Of a stretch of DNA of 64,000 bases, positions 17,594-25,003 are shown piece by piece. The notes under the pieces were generated by a model that saw nothing but the letters and a program-made list of their open reading frames with translations, was not told the origin of the DNA and did no database searches. Made by a program: the position numbers and the translations under genes. How positions within the stretch are numbered: the first letter of the stretch is position 1; every line of letters begins with the position of its first letter. The DNA is from Flavobacterium hydatis (GTDB taxonomy: Bacteria; Bacteroidota; Bacteroidia; Flavobacteriales; Flavobacteriaceae), in contig NZ_JPRM01000047.1 of assembly GCF_000737695.1 (NCBI RefSeq), positions 1-64,000 on the forward strand, read 5' to 3'.

Positions 17594-19552
17594 ATGATGG
17601 GCAACTCAGAATTTGGAAGCATTTCATTTGATTTACCAAAGAATCAATCAAATGTAATAAAAGTTATCGGTGTAGGAGGTGGAGGTAGTAATGCCATAAA
17701 CCATATGTTTAAACAAGGAATTAAAGGAGTAGATTTTATCGTTTGTAATACAGATTCACAAGCGCTACAAAATAGTTCCGTGCCTAATAAAATTCAGTTA
17801 GGGGTTAACTTAACAGAAGGTTTAGGAGCAGGTGCCAATCCAGATGTAGGACAACAGTCGGCTATCGAAAGTATTGCAGACATCGAGAAGATGTTGGATC
17901 GCAATACCAAGATGGTATTTATTACTGCAGGTATGGGTGGAGGTACCGGTACAGGTGCTGCGCCAGTAATTGCACAATTATCCAAAGAAAGAGAAATTCT
18001 TACAGTTGGAATCGTTACTATTCCGTTTCTTTTCGAAGGTAAAGTACGTCAGGAGCAAGCGCTTTTGGGTATCGAAAAGTTACGTAAACAAGTCGATTCA
18101 TTAATTGTAATTAATAATAATAAATTAAGAGAAGTTTACGGAAATCTTGGTTTTAAAGCAGGATTCTCTAAAGCTGATGAAGTTTTGGCAACAGCCTCAA
18201 GAGGTATTGCTGAAGTTATTACGCATCACTATACTCAGAATATCGATTTACGTGACGCTAAAACAGTATTGTCTAATAGTGGAACTGCTATAATGGGATC
18301 ATCTACTGCATCTGGAGAAAACAGAGCAAAAGATGCTATTATTTCGGCATTAGATTCTCCATTGTTAAATGACAATAAAATTACGGGAGCTAAAAACGTA
18401 TTGTTGCTTATCGTTTCAGGTTCTAACGAGATTACACTTGATGAAATTGGAGAGATCAATGATCATATCCAGGTAGAGGCAGGTTTTAACGCAAATATCA
18501 TTATGGGGGTTGGTGAAGACGAAACTCTTGGTGATGCTATTGCTGTTACTATTATTGCGACAGGTTTTGATGTGGAACAACAAAACGAAATCGTAAATAC
18601 TGAGCCTAAAAAAATTATCCATACGCTAGAAGATGAGCAAAGAAGTGTTCATAATTTAACGAATAAAACAGTTACTACTTTTGATTTGAATGCTGAAACC
18701 CCTTCAACACCAAAACCAGAAGATAAAATAGTTTTTGAACTAATCGACGATACACCAGCACCTACACCTGTTGCACCGATTGTTCAAACACCAGTGATTA
18801 ACGAAGATGAATTAGTTGTAATGTCTGAATTTATTAAAAATTTAGATGTGACTTTTGAAATCGTTTCTCCAATTACAGATATTGATTTTACTATTTCAGC
18901 TCCTGAAGTTGCCCCTGTAAGAGCTGTTCAACAGAGAATCATTGAAAAAGAGGAACAAACTACTTTTTCTTTTGACTTGCCTCTTTTTAGAACTGAGCCA
19001 GAAGTTAAAGCTCCACCTGTAGTTGAAGATACTAGAGTTTTATTTGAATTATCAAATGAAACACGTGATATTAAAGTAAATCAGCCAGTTCAATTTGTTC
19101 CAGTTACAGAACTTTCGGATAAAGGTATTATCAAATATTCTTTGGAAGAGTATATGGAACTTGAGAATGATTTAAGTTCATCAAAACCTGTTGAAAAGGT
19201 AATTGAGGAAGTTATTCCAGAAGAACTTAATATTACAGTTCACCAAAGAGCAGTTGTGCCTGAAACTAATTTTTCTGCAGAAGTATCTCCAATGGAGTTA
19301 ACTATCGAAGAAACATTACGTTTGAGAGCTGACGAAAGAAGAAAGAAATTAAAAGAATTTAACTATAAATTCCATAATAACGTTTCTAGAGTTGAAGAAC
19401 TAGAGAAAGAGCCAGCCTATAAGAGATTGGGTATTGATCTTTCTAACAGTTCACAGAATAACACAAATTCTAGAATCTCTGTAGGAACAGATAGTAATAA
19501 TGATTTACAGTTGCGTTCTAACAATTCATTTTTGCATGACAACGTAGATTAA
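17594..19552 (+). CDS. ftsZ: Cell division protein FtsZ
   Basis: The tubulin-like GTPase that forms the Z ring. The globular domain (about residues 1-330) has GVGGGGSNAINHM, the tubulin signature GGGTGTGAAP and the T7-loop region around KADEVLATASRGI. A long acidic, proline-containing linker (about 340-600) follows. The conserved C-terminal peptide EPAYKRLGIDL is followed by roughly 35 more residues rich in Asn and Ser. At 652 residues it is longer than proteobacterial FtsZ because of the linker, as is common in this phylum. It is the last gene of the dcw operon. The first two codons are both ATG. Confidence 0.97.
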   Translation: MMGNSEFGSISFDLPKNQSNVIKVIGVGGGGSNAINHMFKQGIKGVDFIVCNTDSQALQNSSVPNKIQLGVNLTEGLGAGANPDVGQQSAIESIADIEKMLDRNTKMVFITAGMGGGTGTGAAPVIAQLSKEREILTVGIVTIPFLFEGKVRQEQALLGIEKLRKQVDSLIVINNNKLREVYGNLGFKAGFSKADEVLATASRGIAEVITHHYTQNIDLRDAKTVLSNSGTAIMGSSTASGENRAKDAIISALDSPLLNDNKITGAKNVLLLIVSGSNEITLDEIGEINDHIQVEAGFNANIIMGVGEDETLGDAIAVTIIATGFDVEQQNEIVNTEPKKIIHTLEDEQRSVHNLTNKTVTTFDLNAETPSTPKPEDKIVFELIDDTPAPTPVAPIVQTPVINEDELVVMSEFIKNLDVTFEIVSPITDIDFTISAPEVAPVRAVQQRIIEKEEQTTFSFDLPLFRTEPEVKAPPVVEDTRVLFELSNETRDIKVNQPVQFVPVTELSDKGIIKYSLEEYMELENDLSSSKPVEKVIEEVIPEELNITVHQRAVVPETNFSAEVSPMELTIEETLRLRADERRKKLKEFNYKFHNNVSRVEELEKEPAYKRLGIDLSNSSQNNTNSRISVGTDSNNDLQLRSNNSFLHDNVD

Positions 19553-19574
19553 TATTATAAAATCAAAATGAGGT

Positions 19575-19613
19575 AACCCGAAAATTGAATTTAATTTTCG
19601 GGTTATTTTTTTT
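19575..19613 (+). terminator. Terminator of the dcw operon
   Basis: Perfect 12-bp stem AACCCGAAAATT (19575-19586) with AATTTTCGGGTT (19593-19604), loop GAATTT, followed by a run of eight T. It lies 22 bp after the ftsZ stop. Confidence 0.93.
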
Positions 19614-19620
19614 ATCTTCG
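19613..19620 (+). promoter_or_regulatory. Possible -7 element upstream of yqeY
   Basis: TATCTTCG differs by one base from the Bacteroidota -7 consensus TAnnTTTG. It directly follows the dcw terminator and lies about 107 bp before the yqeY start. No clear -33 TTG was identified. Confidence 0.45.
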
Positions 19621-19727
19621 CACAGAATTAAAATCGGCTGAATTTTATACCGATTCTTCGGGATTTTGAATTCAAAAATCAAATTTTCAAATCATATAAG
19701 CCTAGCTTATTAAAAAATATAAATCAG

Positions 19728-20177
19728 ATGAGTTTACAAACACAAATCATGGACGAAATTAAAACCGCCATGAGAGCAAAAGATACTGTTGCATTAGAGG
19801 CTTTAAGAGCTATCAAATCAGAAATGTTATTGGCTGCTACAGCTTCAGGATCTAAAGAAGAATTAACTGAAGATGATGAAATTAAATTACTTCAGAGATT
19901 AGTTAAAACTCGTAAAGAAAGCGCTAGAATTTTTACAGAGCAAAACCGTCCAGATTTAGCAGAGCCAGAATTGGCACAAATTGCTGTAATCGAGAAATTC
20001 TTGCCTGCACAATTAAGCGAAGAAGAAGTAGAAGCAGTTATTGCAAAAATCATTGCAGAAACTGGAGCTTCAGGAATTGCTTCAATGGGCAAAGTAATGG
20101 GATTGGCTTCTGCTCAATTGGGTGGAACTGCTGAAGGAAAAACCATTTCGACTATTGTAAAGAAATTATTAGTATAA
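19728..20177 (+). CDS. GatB/YqeY domain protein
   Basis: A 149-residue cytoplasmic protein of the YqeY family, homologous to the tRNA-binding tail domain of GatB. Typical features are the N-terminal SLQTQIMDEIKTAMRAKDTVALEALRAI-like start, RKESARIFTEQNRPDLAEPE in the middle, and the C-terminal TGASGIASMGKVMGLASAQL. The precise role is not known; tRNA association is presumed from the domain. It lies between the dcw terminator and a tRNA gene, with its own promoter-like element. Confidence 0.92.
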   Translation: MSLQTQIMDEIKTAMRAKDTVALEALRAIKSEMLLAATASGSKEELTEDDEIKLLQRLVKTRKESARIFTEQNRPDLAEPELAQIAVIEKFLPAQLSEEEVEAVIAKIIAETGASGIASMGKVMGLASAQLGGTAEGKTISTIVKKLLV

Positions 20178-20251
20178 GAATTTTATAGTTTGGATTTTAG
20201 ATTCCTAATCGGGAATCTAAAATCTGAATTTCAATAATCTATAATCAAAAT

Positions 20252-20325
20252 GACTGCGTAGTTCAACTGGATAGAATATCAGATTTCGACTCTGAGGGTT
20301 GTAGGTTCGAACCCTACCGTGGTCA
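20252..20325 (+). tRNA. tRNA-Arg (anticodon TCG)
   Basis: A full cloverleaf can be drawn: acceptor GACTGCG with CGTGGTC, D stem GTTC/GAAT, anticodon stem TCAGA/TCTGA around loop TTTCGAC (anticodon TCG, reads CGA), T stem GTAGG/CCTAC around TTCGAAC, discriminator A. The 3' CCA is not encoded. A hairpin terminator follows. Confidence 0.97.
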
Positions 20326-20349
20326 CATATTAATTGCTAATTCATTTCA

Positions 20350-20379
20350 AAACGCCTTATTTTAAAGGCGTTTTTTATT
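20350..20379 (+). terminator. Terminator after tRNA-Arg
   Basis: Stem AACGCCTT with AAAGGCGTT around an AT-rich loop, followed by TTTTTT, 25 bp after the tRNA end. Confidence 0.88.
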
Positions 20380-20424
20380 TTAAAATGAATTTAAATCCCA
20401 CAATAGCCTTCTGAAACAAGGAAC

Positions 20425-20691
20425 TTAGTCAGATATGAATATTTCAAATTTGAACTTCCTTTGTTTTGATAATAACCATGACTGAAAATGATTACTTGTT
20501 ATTTTTTTGGCTGAATTTGGCGTGTAGAAAGGAACCGGTACAATACAGTTTCTTGAATTGTCGAATAAGATCAAGCTATCAATTTTAACTGTATAATTCT
20601 GATTTGTCTGATTGTTCGTTATTTTCTGTTTTTGTGTTGCACAATTTGTAAGTCAGAGAATAAAAATTACTTGTAAATATATTTTGTTCAT
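20425..20691 (-). pseudogene. Small lipoprotein gene broken by an in-frame stop
   Basis: Reading the minus strand from the ATG at 20691 gives MNKIYLQVIFIL, then TGA, then LTNCATQKQK and an open frame to a TAA at 20427-20425. The TGA falls in the hydrophobic core of what is clearly a lipoprotein signal peptide with lipobox LTNC, and the downstream frame reads as an ordinary soluble domain (DSLILFDNSRNCIVPVPFYT). Total length would be about 88 codons. One base change would restore it. I do not recognise the family. It follows a palindromic element and the DUF1272/GNAT pair in the same direction. Confidence 0.7.
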
Positions 20692-20739
20692 TTTTTTTGA
20701 TTAGCGCTAGATTCCTTATTCTGCTGTACAATGACCACA

Positions 20740-20850
20740 AACGTTTCGCAGCTGGGGACTTTTAAGTAGAGTATTTTTGACTGAACGTAAACGTGATTGT
20801 TTACGGTAATTCCACTAAAGCTCCAATCTACCCAAACTGCTGTTGGCGGA
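20740..20850 (-). repeat. Imperfect-palindrome element B (cassette-like)
   Basis: This starts immediately after the DUF1272 stop codon on the minus strand. The end near 20842-20849 reads CCGCCAAC on the minus strand. Outer arms CAGC+GGGG (20749-20757) and CCC...GCTG (20831-20842) pair imperfectly. Inside is a perfect 7-bp hairpin, CGTAAAC (20786-20792) with GTTTACG (20799-20805). It shares the GCCGCCAAC-type end with element A. The placement directly after a small gene recalls recombination sites of gene cassettes; that is an inference. Confidence 0.4.
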
Positions 20851-20855
20851 TGGTA

Positions 20856-21146
20856 TTATCGTTTGTTGGGTTCTAAATCCTTGTTTTTACTCTTCAAAAC
20901 TTCAAACTCAATTAAATTAACTGGCTTTAGTAGAGGTTCTATTTTGGATGGATATTTCAGTAGCAATTCTTTCGGTCTAATTGGTCTTTTCTCAAATCCA
21001 CCTCCGCAATTTGGGCAAACATTTTCTAAGAGATTGTCTACACAATCCTTACAATAAGTACATTCAAAAGTACAAATCATTGCTTCTTCACTTTCGTTTG
21101 GTAAAGATTTTGCGCAATGTTCACAAATAGGTCTAATTTCTAACAT
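20856..21146 (-). CDS. DUF1272-family zinc-ribbon-like protein
   Basis: A 96-residue protein beginning MLEIRPICEHC, then SLPNESEEAMICTFECTYC, KDCVDNLLENVCPNCGG and RPIRP. Four Cys pairs (CEHC, CTFECTYC, KDC, CPNC) suggest zinc binding. This matches the DUF1272 family as I remember it, although the C-terminal 30 residues here extend beyond the usual core. Function is unknown. It starts 8 bp after the end of the GNAT gene, so the two are probably one transcript. Confidence 0.85.
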   Translation of the reverse strand: MLEIRPICEHCAKSLPNESEEAMICTFECTYCKDCVDNLLENVCPNCGGGFEKRPIRPKELLLKYPSKIEPLLKPVNLIEFEVLKSKNKDLEPNKR

Positions 21147-21153
21147 TCTTTTT

Positions 21154-21600
21154 TTATTTGTTATTCCACGAATAATAATTATGATCTAAGTCCATTGAAA
21201 ATCCAGCTTTTGGATATAGTTTGTTTCCAACATCGTTTGATTTTGCAGTTTCTAAAACTATTCCACAAGAATTGGTTTCTATGCAAAGTTCTTTTGCTTT
21301 ATTGATTAACAAAACCGAAACGCCAAGTCCTCTGTGATTATCAACAACAAATAAATCATTCAAAAGCCAAAGTCTTTTCATTCTTGTCGATGAGAAAATT
21401 GGATACATTTGAACAAAACCAATTAAGTTGTTTTCTGGATTCTCAGCTACAAAAATCTCGGATTCCTTGTTTTTAATTCTTTCAAGCAGGAATTTCTCTG
21501 ACCCTTCCAAGTCAGATTCCATTTCATAGAAAATTCGGTAGTCATTAAAAAGCTCGGATAAATTCTTAACGTCATTTAGTTCTATTTTTCGTATTTTCAT
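21154..21600 (-). CDS. GNAT-family N-acetyltransferase
   Basis: A 148-residue GCN5-related acetyltransferase. Motif D/A strands are visible: EIFVAENPENNLIGFVQMYP, then LNDLFVVDNHRGLGVSVLL, which contains the acetyl-CoA-binding R/Q-x-x-G-x-G/A type loop (HRGLGVS), and the C-terminal VLETAKSNDVGNKLYPKAGF motif. It is cytoplasmic, with unknown substrate. It is in one unit with the DUF1272 gene and is preceded on the minus strand by a palindromic element. Confidence 0.9.
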   Translation of the reverse strand: MKIRKIELNDVKNLSELFNDYRIFYEMESDLEGSEKFLLERIKNKESEIFVAENPENNLIGFVQMYPIFSSTRMKRLWLLNDLFVVDNHRGLGVSVLLINKAKELCIETNSCGIVLETAKSNDVGNKLYPKAGFSMDLDHNYYSWNNK

Positions 21601-21639
21601 ATGTTTCTTATTGGTACGTACGAATGTTCGTTTCTGCTT

Positions 21640-21709
21640 GCCGCCAACTTGTATATATGTCTGACGATAGCCGACTTATCTACACTAAATTGGGGCGCTA
21701 TGTCTGACA
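21640..21709 (-). repeat. Imperfect-palindrome element A (cassette-like)
   Basis: Arms TGTCTGACGATAGC (21658-21671) and GCTATGTCTGACA (21697-21709) pair with one T-T mismatch and one unpaired G at 21666, around a 25-nt loop. GCCGCCAAC lies just outside at 21640-21648. It sits just upstream of the GNAT start. An unpaired base in an imperfect palindrome is a feature of integron attC sites, but no integrase is present. Confidence 0.4.
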
Positions 21710-21973
21710 GATGTCAGTGTTATTTGTTTTCAAAAATAGAATTTTTATTTCATTAACCACCAAATGGACTTTTTATTTATTAAATACTTTTCGTACTAAT
21801 ACGATTGTAAATCTTGGCGTTATTGTTACTTTGATGAATTAGCGAGAACTCAACTCTAACCAATAGTGATATTAAATTCAAATTGCAAAATTAGACATCA
21901 TTCAAAATCTTTAAATCTTCCAATAATTGGTTCGGATTTTGTACCGTCAGGGTCACAATTTTCACTTTATTTT

Positions 21974-22009
21974 AAAAGAAAACGCCTTATTTATAAGGCA
22001 TTTTCTTTT
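21974..22009 (+). terminator. Hairpin similar to the tRNA-Arg terminator
   Basis: Arms 21974-21989 and 21994-22009 pair over 16 positions with one mismatch. The core AAAACGCCTTATTT...AAGGC is nearly the same as the tRNA-Arg terminator at 20350-20379. There is no gene directly upstream on the plus strand, so it may be a leftover. Confidence 0.65.
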
Positions 22010-22227
22010 CTTGTAAACGCACGATTCTAATTCCATACAGCGAAGTCCGTAATTATAGGATATACCAATGTAGGTTTAATTTTCTCTTAATGCATCAGGG
22101 TACTTTTTTATAGTCATAATATTCTTTTTATTTATCTTCGTAAGTAATCAAACTCAACAATGGTGCTACTGAAGGTTTATTTCAATAGTCTGAAGTTGAT
22201 GATATTATTAACCCAAAATAACGAAAA

Positions 22228-22785
22228 TTGATATTCGACAACTTAAATTTATCTGACCAAATTTCATCAGATTTCTTTGAAGATTTTAGTAAACTAATGA
22301 CTTTTCAGGAATTTCCAAGCAAGCACTTATTACACCGTGAAGGAACTATTTGTAATCAATTTTTTATCCTGCATAAAGGATTGGCAAGAGCATTTTATTA
22401 CAAGGACGCCAAAGATATCACGGCTCATTTTGCGATAGAAAATACAACTATAACAGCTATTGATAGTTTTATCCAAAGAAAAAAAAGTCGGTATAATATT
22501 GAATTATTAGAAGATACTTCTTTGTCATATGTGAACTACTATGATTGGATAAAATTACTAGAAGATAAACCCCATTATGAAAAATATGCTCGTATTTTTC
22601 TAGAAAACATCTATATAGATATTGCAGAACGTATTGAAGATTTACTTTTTCACTCAGCAAAAGAGCGTTATGTAAAGCTAAACAACAAATTTCCTTCGCT
22701 TCAACAAAGAGTTAATTTAGGATACATTGCATCTTATATAGGTATTACACAAGAAACATTAAGTAGAATTAGAGCCGAAAAATAA
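22228..22785 (+). CDS. Crp/Fnr-family transcriptional regulator
   Basis: A 185-residue cyclic-nucleotide-binding-fold regulator. The N-terminal two-thirds is the beta-roll (LLHREGTICNQFFILHKGLARAFY) followed by a long dimerisation helix, and the C-terminus has a short helix-turn-helix (LGYIASYIGITQETLSRIRAEK). This is the common small Bacteroidota type that usually lacks the canonical cAMP-binding residues. The start is TTG at 22228; no ATG fits the conserved N-terminus. It lies 65 bp before an amidase gene, which it may control. Confidence 0.9.
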   Translation: MIFDNLNLSDQISSDFFEDFSKLMTFQEFPSKHLLHREGTICNQFFILHKGLARAFYYKDAKDITAHFAIENTTITAIDSFIQRKKSRYNIELLEDTSLSYVNYYDWIKLLEDKPHYEKYARIFLENIYIDIAERIEDLLFHSAKERYVKLNNKFPSLQQRVNLGYIASYIGITQETLSRIRAEK

Positions 22786-22850
22786 AATGCGATTTTGATA
22801 TTTGTCAAAAAGATACAAATATATTTGACTGAGCTTTGTAAAAAAAGATA

Positions 22851-24302
22851 ATGAAAAATATTGTATTTGAAAGTGCGACAGAGCTCGTTAAAAAAATAAA
22901 AGCGAAAGAAATAACAGTTGTAGAAACTGTTACCGCTTTTTTAAACCATATAGAAAAATTTAATCCTAGAATTAATGCTATTTCAGATTTAAGAGAAAAA
23001 GAAGAAATTTTAAATGAAGCAAGGGAAAAAGATTTAGCTATTGAACAAGGGAAAAGTCTTGGACTCCTTCATGGATTACCAATAACTGTAAAGGATAGTT
23101 TCTTGGTAAATGGATTAAAAAATTCAAATGGAGATCCTCTTTCGAGAAATTATGTTGCTACAGAAGATGCAGAATTGGTTAAAAGATTGAAAGATGCAGG
23201 AGCTATTATTATTGGAAAAACAAATACTGCACTTTATTGTCTTGACTGGCAAAGCACTAATTTTTGGAACGGACAAACGAATAATCCGTACGATATTTCG
23301 AGAGTTGCAGGAGGAAGTTCTGGTGGTTCAGCAGTTTCGGTAGCTTCAGGTTTTAGTCCTTTGGAATTAGGAGCTGATGCTGGTGGATCGATTAGAGTTC
23401 CTGCTCATTTTAATGGTATTTGTGGTTTGCGTCCATCCGAAAATTTTCTTTCTAATAGAGGTCATCTAAAAGTCAAAAACAAACCACAAGGAAGGCGACA
23501 TATTATTACACCTGGTCCTTTTGCAAAAAATGCTACAGACTTACTTTTAATGATGGAAGTTTTAGGGAATAACACGAAATATGAACTTCCCGAATTGTTT
23601 CCAACTAATTTAAACATTAGTGAATGGAACAAACAATCTTTAACTATTGCTTATTCTGAAACCATAAACGATACAGAAGTTGACACTGAATATTTAGAAT
23701 TGTTTAGGGATTTTATAACCAAGATAAAAAATGAAAATCATATTTTAATTATTGACCACCCAAAATATGACGAACAAAAAGCCTATTTAGAATGCAGTAA
23801 AATTATTGGATTTGAAATAGGAATTAACAATCCCAAAGTACCGTTATTAGCCAGCTTTATGTATGCGTTTATTCGTCTGAAATATAGAGACCATTTGTGG
23901 GCAAAAGGAATGGCTTTGGGACAACGTTTGTCCAACATCGATTATGCAAAAGCAATAGATTATAAAGATGATTTTTCTAAAATTTATAATGATTTTTTGA
24001 CAACTTATGACGTTTGGATTACGCCAGTTTGTTCTTTTGAAGCTTATAAACATCAAAATGCGGGAAAACCTTTTACCGTTAATAATAAAAAAATAGGCTA
24101 TACTAAAGCCCTCGCTTCCTTTAACTTTACTACTGCATTTTCGGGACATCCAATAGTCGTTATCCCGATTGGAAAAAAGAAAAACGGAATGCCTGTTGGA
24201 GTTCAAATACATTCCAAAAAATGGACAGATAAGAAATTATTAGAAATTGCTCAATATTTTGAAAAATTCACTAATGGATTTGAAAAACCTATTTCGTACT
24301 GA
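22851..24302 (+). CDS. Amidase-signature family hydrolase
   Basis: A 483-residue amidase of the GatA-like family. The Ser-cisSer-Lys triad is visible: Lys81 in ITVKDSF, cis-Ser156 in GGSSGGS and nucleophile Ser180 in GGSIR; the 24-residue spacing between the serines is typical. It has no signal peptide, so it is probably cytoplasmic. It is unlikely to be the true GatA because it stands with a Crp/Fnr regulator rather than gatB/C, and the C-terminal half is divergent. Substrate is unknown. The stop codon lies inside a strong hairpin terminator. Confidence 0.9.
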   Translation: MKNIVFESATELVKKIKAKEITVVETVTAFLNHIEKFNPRINAISDLREKEEILNEAREKDLAIEQGKSLGLLHGLPITVKDSFLVNGLKNSNGDPLSRNYVATEDAELVKRLKDAGAIIIGKTNTALYCLDWQSTNFWNGQTNNPYDISRVAGGSSGGSAVSVASGFSPLELGADAGGSIRVPAHFNGICGLRPSENFLSNRGHLKVKNKPQGRRHIITPGPFAKNATDLLLMMEVLGNNTKYELPELFPTNLNISEWNKQSLTIAYSETINDTEVDTEYLELFRDFITKIKNENHILIIDHPKYDEQKAYLECSKIIGFEIGINNPKVPLLASFMYAFIRLKYRDHLWAKGMALGQRLSNIDYAKAIDYKDDFSKIYNDFLTTYDVWITPVCSFEAYKHQNAGKPFTVNNKKIGYTKALASFNFTTAFSGHPIVVIPIGKKKNGMPVGVQIHSKKWTDKKLLEIAQYFEKFTNGFEKPISY

Positions 24303-24314
24303 AATAGGTTTTTT
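24284..24314 (+). terminator. Terminator overlapping the amidase stop codon
   Basis: Perfect 12-bp stem AAAACCTATTTC (24284-24295) with GAAATAGGTTTT (24301-24312), loop GTACT, followed by T residues. The TGA stop at 24300-24302 is in the loop and stem. Confidence 0.88.
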
Positions 24315-24336
24315 AAATTTCTTTAGAAACTTCATC

Positions 24337-24846
24337 TTATTTATTACTAGAAACAACTCTAGAGTCAGTTATGAAATTGTTCCAAACAGTTAAAGGAATT
24401 ATATAAGATGTTTGATAACTTGTATCAAAAATAAAGGCTTTGTCTTTTACTCTTAAAGTATCAACATTAAATCTTTTTAGTCTTTTTTGTTGCTTAAATA
24501 AATCGATTATATAATGAGTTTTAGGACAGCAGCAATACCCTTCATTTTTTGTAGAATCAAATAATGAATCAAATTCTTTTATTTTCTTTTTATCAAGTAT
24601 TCTGTCTAATCTAACAAGTTTTGTTGTGTCCTGCCGAGTATCGTCTTTAATTTTATATAGAGAAATTTCTATTCTATCCATTTCATTTCGTAGCTTTTTG
24701 AAATGATTTTTGTGATACTCTAAAACTAAATGCTTTTGGTCTTTAACGTCTTGTTCTATCTTTGGTTTTACAACTTCATTTTTTTTATTGCAACTACTGC
24801 AAAATATTGCAATTCCAATAATAATCACTTTTCTAAGTTTAATCAT
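24337..24846 (-). CDS. Hypothetical lipoprotein, 169 aa
   Basis: Signal peptide with lipobox CSSC (Cys19: IGIAIFCSSCNKK), so a predicted lipoprotein. The mature part begins with a charged helix (about residues 25-60), then a mixed region containing YCCCPKTHYIIDLF, with three consecutive Cys that could bind metal or form disulfides. No family recognised. It is downstream of and co-directional with the large glycosidase gene, separated by 157 bp. Confidence 0.7.
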   Translation of the reverse strand: MIKLRKVIIIGIAIFCSSCNKKNEVVKPKIEQDVKDQKHLVLEYHKNHFKKLRNEMDRIEISLYKIKDDTRQDTTKLVRLDRILDKKKIKEFDSLFDSTKNEGYCCCPKTHYIIDLFKQQKRLKRFNVDTLRVKDKAFIFDTSYQTSYIIPLTVWNNFITDSRVVSSNK

Positions 24847-25003
24847 ATGTATAATTAATGTGTTGCAGATGTATTTTTTGTTTCAAGTTACAGCTAATTT
24901 TATATATAATAAAATAGTTTCTGTATCTCTATTTGATAGAGATACAGTTTATTAGCATGTAATTGCTAATGTATAACTATTTTTTTATTAGATCGATTGC
25001 CTA

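Larger units (their letters stand above)
21601..22227. other. Gene-free stretch of 627 bp with palindromic element, hairpin and promoter
   Basis: It contains the imperfect-palindrome element A (21640-21709), an AT-rich stretch without open frames, and a motif at about 21934-21957 resembling the 3' end of a tRNA followed by a hairpin (21974-22009). It ends with a -7-like TATCTTCG at 22133-22140 that could serve the Crp/Fnr gene. No convincing coding sequence was found on either strand. Confidence 0.6.

Noticed and set aside
21841..21975. Short open frame ending near 21978 with the sequence NNWFGFCTVRVTIF
   Set aside because: It has no start, no upstream coding signal and no recognisable motif; the tRNA-tail-like reading was noted separately as tentative.
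22851..24302. Naming the amidase gatA
   Set aside because: The catalytic triad is present, but the C-terminal half is divergent and the neighbours are a Crp/Fnr regulator, not gatB or gatC.
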